From NCBI RefSeq assembly GCF_025465255.1, contig NZ_JAODNI010000121.1, forward strand, positions 110,359 through 174,358: a DNA stretch of 64,000 bases. The letters run 5' to 3'. This DNA comes from Pseudonocardia sp. (GTDB lineage Bacteria; Actinomycetota; Actinomycetes; Mycobacteriales; Pseudonocardiaceae). Below the pieces are notes generated by a model. That model had not been told where the DNA came from, made no database searches, and saw only the letters and a list, made by a program, of their open reading frames with translations. A program made the position numbers and the translations under genes. Position 1 is the stretch's first letter. Every line of letters starts with the position of its first letter. Shown in pieces: positions 60,149 through 64,000 of the stretch.

Positions 60149-61738
60149 TCAGCCGCCGGCCGCGCGGATCGCCGCGGCGAGCTCGTCGACGTCGTCGAAG
60201 GGATGCTTGAAGCCCTGGATCTCCTGGCCCTTCTCGTGCCCCTTGCCCGCGACGACGACCGCGTCCCCGGGCTTCGCGATCGCGACGGCGGCCGCGATGG
60301 CCGCGCGCCGGTCCCCGACCTCGAGCACGTCCCCGCGTCCGGGCTCCGCCTCCGCGCCCGCGCGCATCGCGGCGCGGATCTCGGCGGGGTCCTCGGTGCG
60401 CGGGTTGTCGTCGGTGATCACCAGCAGGTCCGAACGGGCCGCCGCGAGGGCACCCATCAGCGGCCGCTTGCCGCGGTCCCGGTCCCCGCCGCAGCCGAGC
60501 ACCGTGATCAGCCGGGCGCCGCGGCCCGGCAGCTGGGCGCGCAACGCGTCGAGCAGGGCGGCGACGGCGGCGGGCTTGTGCGCGTAGTCGACGACGGCCA
60601 GGAACGGCTGCCCGACCTCCACCCGCTGCATCCTCCCCGGCACCGCGAGCCGGCCGAAGTGCTCGGCGGCGACGGCCGCGGACACCCCGACGGCGTCCAG
60701 GCAGGCCAGCGCGAGCAGGGCGTTCGCGACGTTGAAGGCGCCGGGGAGCTGCAGCGCGACGGGGATCTCCTCGCCGTCCGGGCCGACGGCGAGGAAGTGC
60801 TGGGCACCGTCGGGGTCCGAGGCGGCGTCGCGGGCGGTCCAGTCGGCCGCGGGACTGGTCGTCGAGACGGTGATCACGTCCGGGGCGAGGCCCGCCAGCT
60901 TCCGACCCCACTCGTCGTCGACGCAGATGACGCCGCGCTCGGCCTTCACCTCGTCGTCGAGGAAGAGGCGGGCCTTGGCCGCGAAGTAGGACTCCATCGT
61001 CGCGTGGAAGTCCAGGTGGTCCTGGGAGAGGTTCGTGAACGCGCCGACGGCGAAGCGGGTGCCGGCGACCCGGCCCATCGCGAGCGCGTGGCTGGACACC
61101 TCCATGGCGACGTCGGTGACGCCCTGCTCGCGCATCACCGCGAACAGCGCCTGCAGGTCCGGCGCCTCGGGTGTGGTGAAGGCGCTGGGCAGGCTGGTGT
61201 CCCCGATCCGGGTCTGGACGGTGCCGAGCAGTCCGGTGGAGCGCCTGCCCGCGGCCAGCCCGGCCTCGAGCAGGTGCGCGACCGTCGTCTTGCCGCTGGT
61301 GCCGGTGACGCCCAGGACGTCCAGCGCGGCCGTCGGGTTCCCGTAGACCTCGGCGGAGAGCGCGCCGAGCACGGCCCGGGGGTGCGGGTGCAGCAGGACC
61401 TTGATGTCCGGTCCGGAGGTAGACCGCACGGCCTCGGCCAGCTCCGGGCGGGTCAGCCCGGCGGGGTCGGTGAGGACGGCGGTGGCGCCGGCGGCGAGGG
61501 CCTGCCCGGCGAAGTCCGCACCGTGCACGCGGGAGCCCGGCAGGGCGGCGAAGAGATCACCGGGGCGGACCTCCGCGGCCCGGTGCGTCACCCCCGTCAC
61601 GGCGGCGGGACGGCCCCCTGCCGGGTGCGGCTCCGCGCCGACGGCGGCCGCGAGCGCGACCACGTCGACCGGGCGGACCAGCGCGGGGCGCGGTGGCAGA
61701 CCGACCGCGTCCGTGGGGGGAGAGCTGGCGGGCGACAC
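60149..61738 (-). CDS. murE: UDP-N-acetylmuramoyl-L-alanyl-D-glutamate--2,6-diaminopimelate ligase
   Basis: Adds the third peptide residue. The 529-residue enzyme has GVTGTSGKTTVAHLLEAGL, MEVSSHALAMGRV, FTNLSQDHLDFHATMESYF and the DNPR motif in ITDDNPRTEDP that selects meso-DAP over lysine. KGHEKGQEI is also present. GTG 61738 is proposed from a TAACCT box 8 nt upstream; the frame would allow upstream starts at 61768 and 61783. Confidence 0.96.
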   Translation of the reverse strand: MSPASSPPTDAVGLPPRPALVRPVDVVALAAAVGAEPHPAGGRPAAVTGVTHRAAEVRPGDLFAALPGSRVHGADFAGQALAAGATAVLTDPAGLTRPELAEAVRSTSGPDIKVLLHPHPRAVLGALSAEVYGNPTAALDVLGVTGTSGKTTVAHLLEAGLAAGRRSTGLLGTVQTRIGDTSLPSAFTTPEAPDLQALFAVMREQGVTDVAMEVSSHALAMGRVAGTRFAVGAFTNLSQDHLDFHATMESYFAAKARLFLDDEVKAERGVICVDDEWGRKLAGLAPDVITVSTTSPAADWTARDAASDPDGAQHFLAVGPDGEEIPVALQLPGAFNVANALLALACLDAVGVSAAVAAEHFGRLAVPGRMQRVEVGQPFLAVVDYAHKPAAVAALLDALRAQLPGRGARLITVLGCGGDRDRGKRPLMGALAAARSDLLVITDDNPRTEDPAEIRAAMRAGAEAEPGRGDVLEVGDRRAAIAAAVAIAKPGDAVVVAGKGHEKGQEIQGFKHPFDDVDELAAAIRAAGG

Positions 61739-61746
61739 GTCGCGGA

Positions 61747-61752
61747 AGGTTA
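61747..61752 (-). promoter_or_regulatory. -10 box before murE
   Basis: TAACCT on the minus strand, 8 nt before GTG 61738, so murE may start a leaderless transcript inside the dcw cluster. Confidence 0.5.
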
Positions 61753-62186
61753 CCGGCGGCACGCGCACCGCTCCCCGGCGCACCGCCGAGGCCCCGGAAG
61801 GCCCTCACCGCCGGGCGCACGGGGCCCACCGGTGGCCGTCGGACCTGCGGCACGTTCCGCACGCGGCGGGTCCGGAAGATCCGGTGGCCGCCGGGAGCGC
61901 ACCGGTGATCGACGTCCGCGGACCACGTCGGGCGCCCGGGCCGCCGGGTGTCCGCAAGATCTCACGGAACGCCGATCACCGCGCAGGGGGGACGTCCCGC
62001 CGAGGACGCGCACCCGTGGCGCTCTCGAGCCGCGGCGGGACACGGAAGGCCCACGAGCCTCGGGCCGTTCGGGCCTTCGCCCATGATCGACGGGCCGCCC
62101 CACCGGCCCGCCGCCGCGCGTGACTCGTGGCGCTCCCGTGTCGCGCTGTGGCACGAAAGCGCCACCAGTGCCCCGGACGGCGCCGC
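61753..62186. other. Intergenic region between ftsI and murE with inverted repeats
   Basis: 434 bp with no gene that I trust, unusual for this tight cluster. It contains several CGGxGG-rich words and two related blocks, CGTGGCGCTCTCGAG near 62009 and CGTGGCGCTCCCGTG near 62126; the second forms a hairpin, GTGGCGCT (62127-62134) with AGCGCCAC (62158-62165), extended by ACT/AGT. The hairpin follows the ftsI stop and could end that transcript. Confidence 0.6.
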
Positions 62187-64000
62187 TCAGGGCGCGACGA
62201 GGGTCTGGATCGGGGTGGGGTCCGGGCTGACCGGAAGGGCGTCCTTCTGCGCGATGTAGCTCGCCATGTCGTGGAACAGCGGCGCGGCGCTCGTCCCGCC
62301 CTGGGGCGCGTCGAGCATGATCGCGATGACGTACCGCGGGTCCTGCTGCGGGATCATGCCCGCGAAGGTGATCCAGTACGTCGACGAGGCGTAGCAGCCG
62401 CAGGACGGGTCGATCTGCTGTGCCGTGCCCGTCTTCCCCGCGACCTGGTAGCCGGGGACCTCCGCCGCGTAGCCGCTGCCCTGCTGGCCGTGGGCCTTCT
62501 GGGTCACGGCCATCAGCATCGTCCGCAGCTGCCGCGCCGTCTCCGGCGAGACCACCCGGACGCCCTCGGGCTGGGCCGTCGGCGTGCGGGTGCCGTCCGG
62601 GGCGATCGTGGCCTCGACGATCCGCGGCGGGATCCGCACCCCGTCGTTCGCGACGGCCTGGTACATCCCCGCCATCTGCAGCGCGGTCATGGACAGGCCC
62701 TGGCCGATCGGCAGGTTGCCGAAGGTGGAGCCGGACCAGGTGGAGCGGGCCGGGACGAGCCCGGCGCTCTCTCCCGGCAGGCCGACGCCCGTCTTCTGCC
62801 CCAGGCCGAACCGCACCAGCATGTCGGAGAAGTGGTCCTCGCCGACCTTCTGCGCGAGCATCAGCGTGCCGACGTTCGAGGACTTCGCCAGCACGCCGGT
62901 CACCGTGTAGTGGTCGAGGCCGTGCGACCAGGCGTCGTGCACCGTACGGTCCGCGACCTTGATGCTGCCGGGCACGTCGAGCACGTCGTCCGGCTTTGCG
63001 ACGCCGTTCTCCAGCGCCGCGGCCATCGTCACGATCTTGTTGACCGAACCCGGCTCGAACGGGCTGGACACTGCGGCGTTGCCGAGCGTGGCCGGGTCCG
63101 CCGAGCCGATGTTCGCCGGGTCGAAGGTCCGGCCGTTCGCCATCGCCCGGACCTGGCCGGTCCTCGCGTCGAGCACGACGGCCGAGCCGCCCTTGGCGCG
63201 GGTCTTCGCCACGTAGTCCTGGAGTTGCTGCTGGACGGTGTACTGCACGTCCGAGTCCAGCGTGAGCTGCAGGTCCGAGCCCGGGACGGCGGCCAGCTCC
63301 GCGCGGGTGCTGCCGGGGATGACGGTGTCGCTGCCGGACGCGGTGTCCACGATCTGGTAGCCGTCGGTCCCGGACAGGAGGTTGTCCTGCGAGGACTCCA
63401 GCCCGGCCCGGCCCGTCAGCTTCCGGGCGTCCGCACCCCACGTCGACGAGCCGACCACGTTGGCGGCGAGGTTGCCCGCCGGGTACTGGCGGGACTCCCG
63501 CTTCTCCTCGGCGATCTCCGGGAACCGGTCGCGCAGGTCCCGGGCCACGCCGGGGTCGACGAGCGGGGCGAGGACGATGTAGCCGCGGTCCTGGGCGAGC
63601 CCGGCCGAGAGCGCGTTGGCGTCCGCGCCGGTGGCCTGGGCGACGGCCTGGGCCATCTCGTTCTTGTACGCGGCCGCCCGCTCGCCCTTGTTCAGCGCCA
63701 GCAGCCGCGGGTTCGTCACCAGCGCGACGGCCTCGGTGCTGAAGGCCAGCGGGTTGCCCGCGCGGTCCAGGATCGAGCCGCGCTCGGCGGCCAAGGTGAT
63801 CTTGGTGGTGCTCTGCTTGGCCGAGCTCGCGGTGAGCTCACCCGCCTGCACGGTCTGGATCAGCAGCAGTTTGCCCGCCGAGACGAGCAGCAGCGCGACC
63901 AGCACGAGCCGGCCGATCCGGAAGCGGTTCCGCCCACGCCCCGAGCGCAGCACCGGCCGCCGGGAGGGCCCGGGGCGCCGCGCCGAGGGCGACGAGCGCG
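62187..64000 (-). CDS. ftsI: Class B penicillin-binding protein FtsI/PbpB (N terminus outside window)
   Basis: Septal transpeptidase, partner of FtsW. The frame is open past the window edge, so the true start is beyond 64000; a GTG at 63953 would drop a basic N-terminal stretch. Visible are a membrane helix (FRIGRLVLVALLLVSAGKLLL), the PBP dimerisation domain with AERGSILDRAGNPLA, and the transpeptidase motifs SVNK (active-site serine, in FEPGSVNKI), SSN (LAKSSNVGT) and KTG (VAGKTGTAQQ). About 600 residues are visible. Confidence 0.95.
   Translation of the reverse strand, partial: RSSPSARRPGPSRRPVLRSGRGRNRFRIGRLVLVALLLVSAGKLLLIQTVQAGELTASSAKQSTTKITLAAERGSILDRAGNPLAFSTEAVALVTNPRLLALNKGERAAAYKNEMAQAVAQATGADANALSAGLAQDRGYIVLAPLVDPGVARDLRDRFPEIAEEKRESRQYPAGNLAANVVGSSTWGADARKLTGRAGLESSQDNLLSGTDGYQIVDTASGSDTVIPGSTRAELAAVPGSDLQLTLDSDVQYTVQQQLQDYVAKTRAKGGSAVVLDARTGQVRAMANGRTFDPANIGSADPATLGNAAVSSPFEPGSVNKIVTMAAALENGVAKPDDVLDVPGSIKVADRTVHDAWSHGLDHYTVTGVLAKSSNVGTLMLAQKVGEDHFSDMLVRFGLGQKTGVGLPGESAGLVPARSTWSGSTFGNLPIGQGLSMTALQMAGMYQAVANDGVRIPPRIVEATIAPDGTRTPTAQPEGVRVVSPETARQLRTMLMAVTQKAHGQQGSGYAAEVPGYQVAGKTGTAQQIDPSCGCYASSTYWITFAGMIPQQDPRYVIAIMLDAPQGGTSAAPLFHDMASYIAQKDALPVSPDPTPIQTLVAP

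Noticed and set aside
58835..62086. A long plus-strand open frame opposite murF and murE
   Set aside because: Spurious frame in GC-rich DNA; it crosses a gene boundary and an intergenic region of the real minus-strand genes.

Overview
This 64 kb window is a stretch of chromosome from a very GC-rich actinobacterium, most likely a member of the Pseudonocardiaceae (Pseudonocardia-like; an inference from gene order and codon bias, not a database match). The evidence is the actinobacterial division and cell-wall cluster with wag31 and sepF downstream of ftsZ, a MurE carrying the DNPR motif of meso-DAP cell walls, a bsaP gene behind bioB, a T-box in front of ileS, and many genes that seem to be leaderless (a TANNNT -10 box 6-8 nt before the start codon). 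No rRNA, tRNA, CRISPR array, insertion sequence or prophage was seen.

Layout. 0-7.3 kb, plus strand: the end of a RecD-like helicase, a DMT-type membrane protein, a tightly overlapping three-gene redox and signalling operon (receiver fused to a cysteine-less thioredoxin-reductase-like flavoprotein, cyclic-nucleotide-domain histidine kinase, UBP zinc finger), a NUDIX hydrolase and an MFS transporter. 7.4-11.5 kb, minus: hisD-hisC-hisB, then hisH plus a small membrane protein under what looks like a separate promoter. 11.6-13.7 kb, plus: a winged-helix protein, an unknown protein and a frameshifted remnant. 13.8-18.8 kb: nadA-nadB-nadC (minus) diverging from an NrtR-type regulator and a LON-domain gene (plus), with a candidate NrtR operator over the nadA start site. 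18.9-27 kb, minus: a MazF-like protein and a biotin block (bioA, SulP-carbonic anhydrase fusion, thioredoxin, bioF, bioD, bioB, bsaP), with a PaaX-like regulator diverging from bioA.

28-38.7 kb, mostly minus: dnaE, a glycosyltransferase, membrane proteins, an RluD-like pseudouridine synthase, lspA and a K+/H+ antiporter. 38.8-39.7 kb is a patch of decayed gene fragments. A methyltransferase follows, with inverted blocks of a 22-bp-period repeat on both sides. 40.7-64 kb, minus: ileS with its T-box leader, a low-complexity membrane protein, wag31, yggT, sepF, yggS, pgeF, ftsZ, ftsQ, murC, murG, ftsW, murD, mraY, murF, murE and most of ftsI. These last genes make lipid II, flip or polymerise it at the septum, and place the Z-ring and the polar growth machinery.

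The most unusual items are the three-gene flavoprotein, kinase and zinc-finger operon; the biotin operon that also carries a bicarbonate transporter-carbonic anhydrase fusion; the families of intergenic palindromes and short tandem repeats; and the near-systematic leaderless promoter geometry, which also settles several gene starts.
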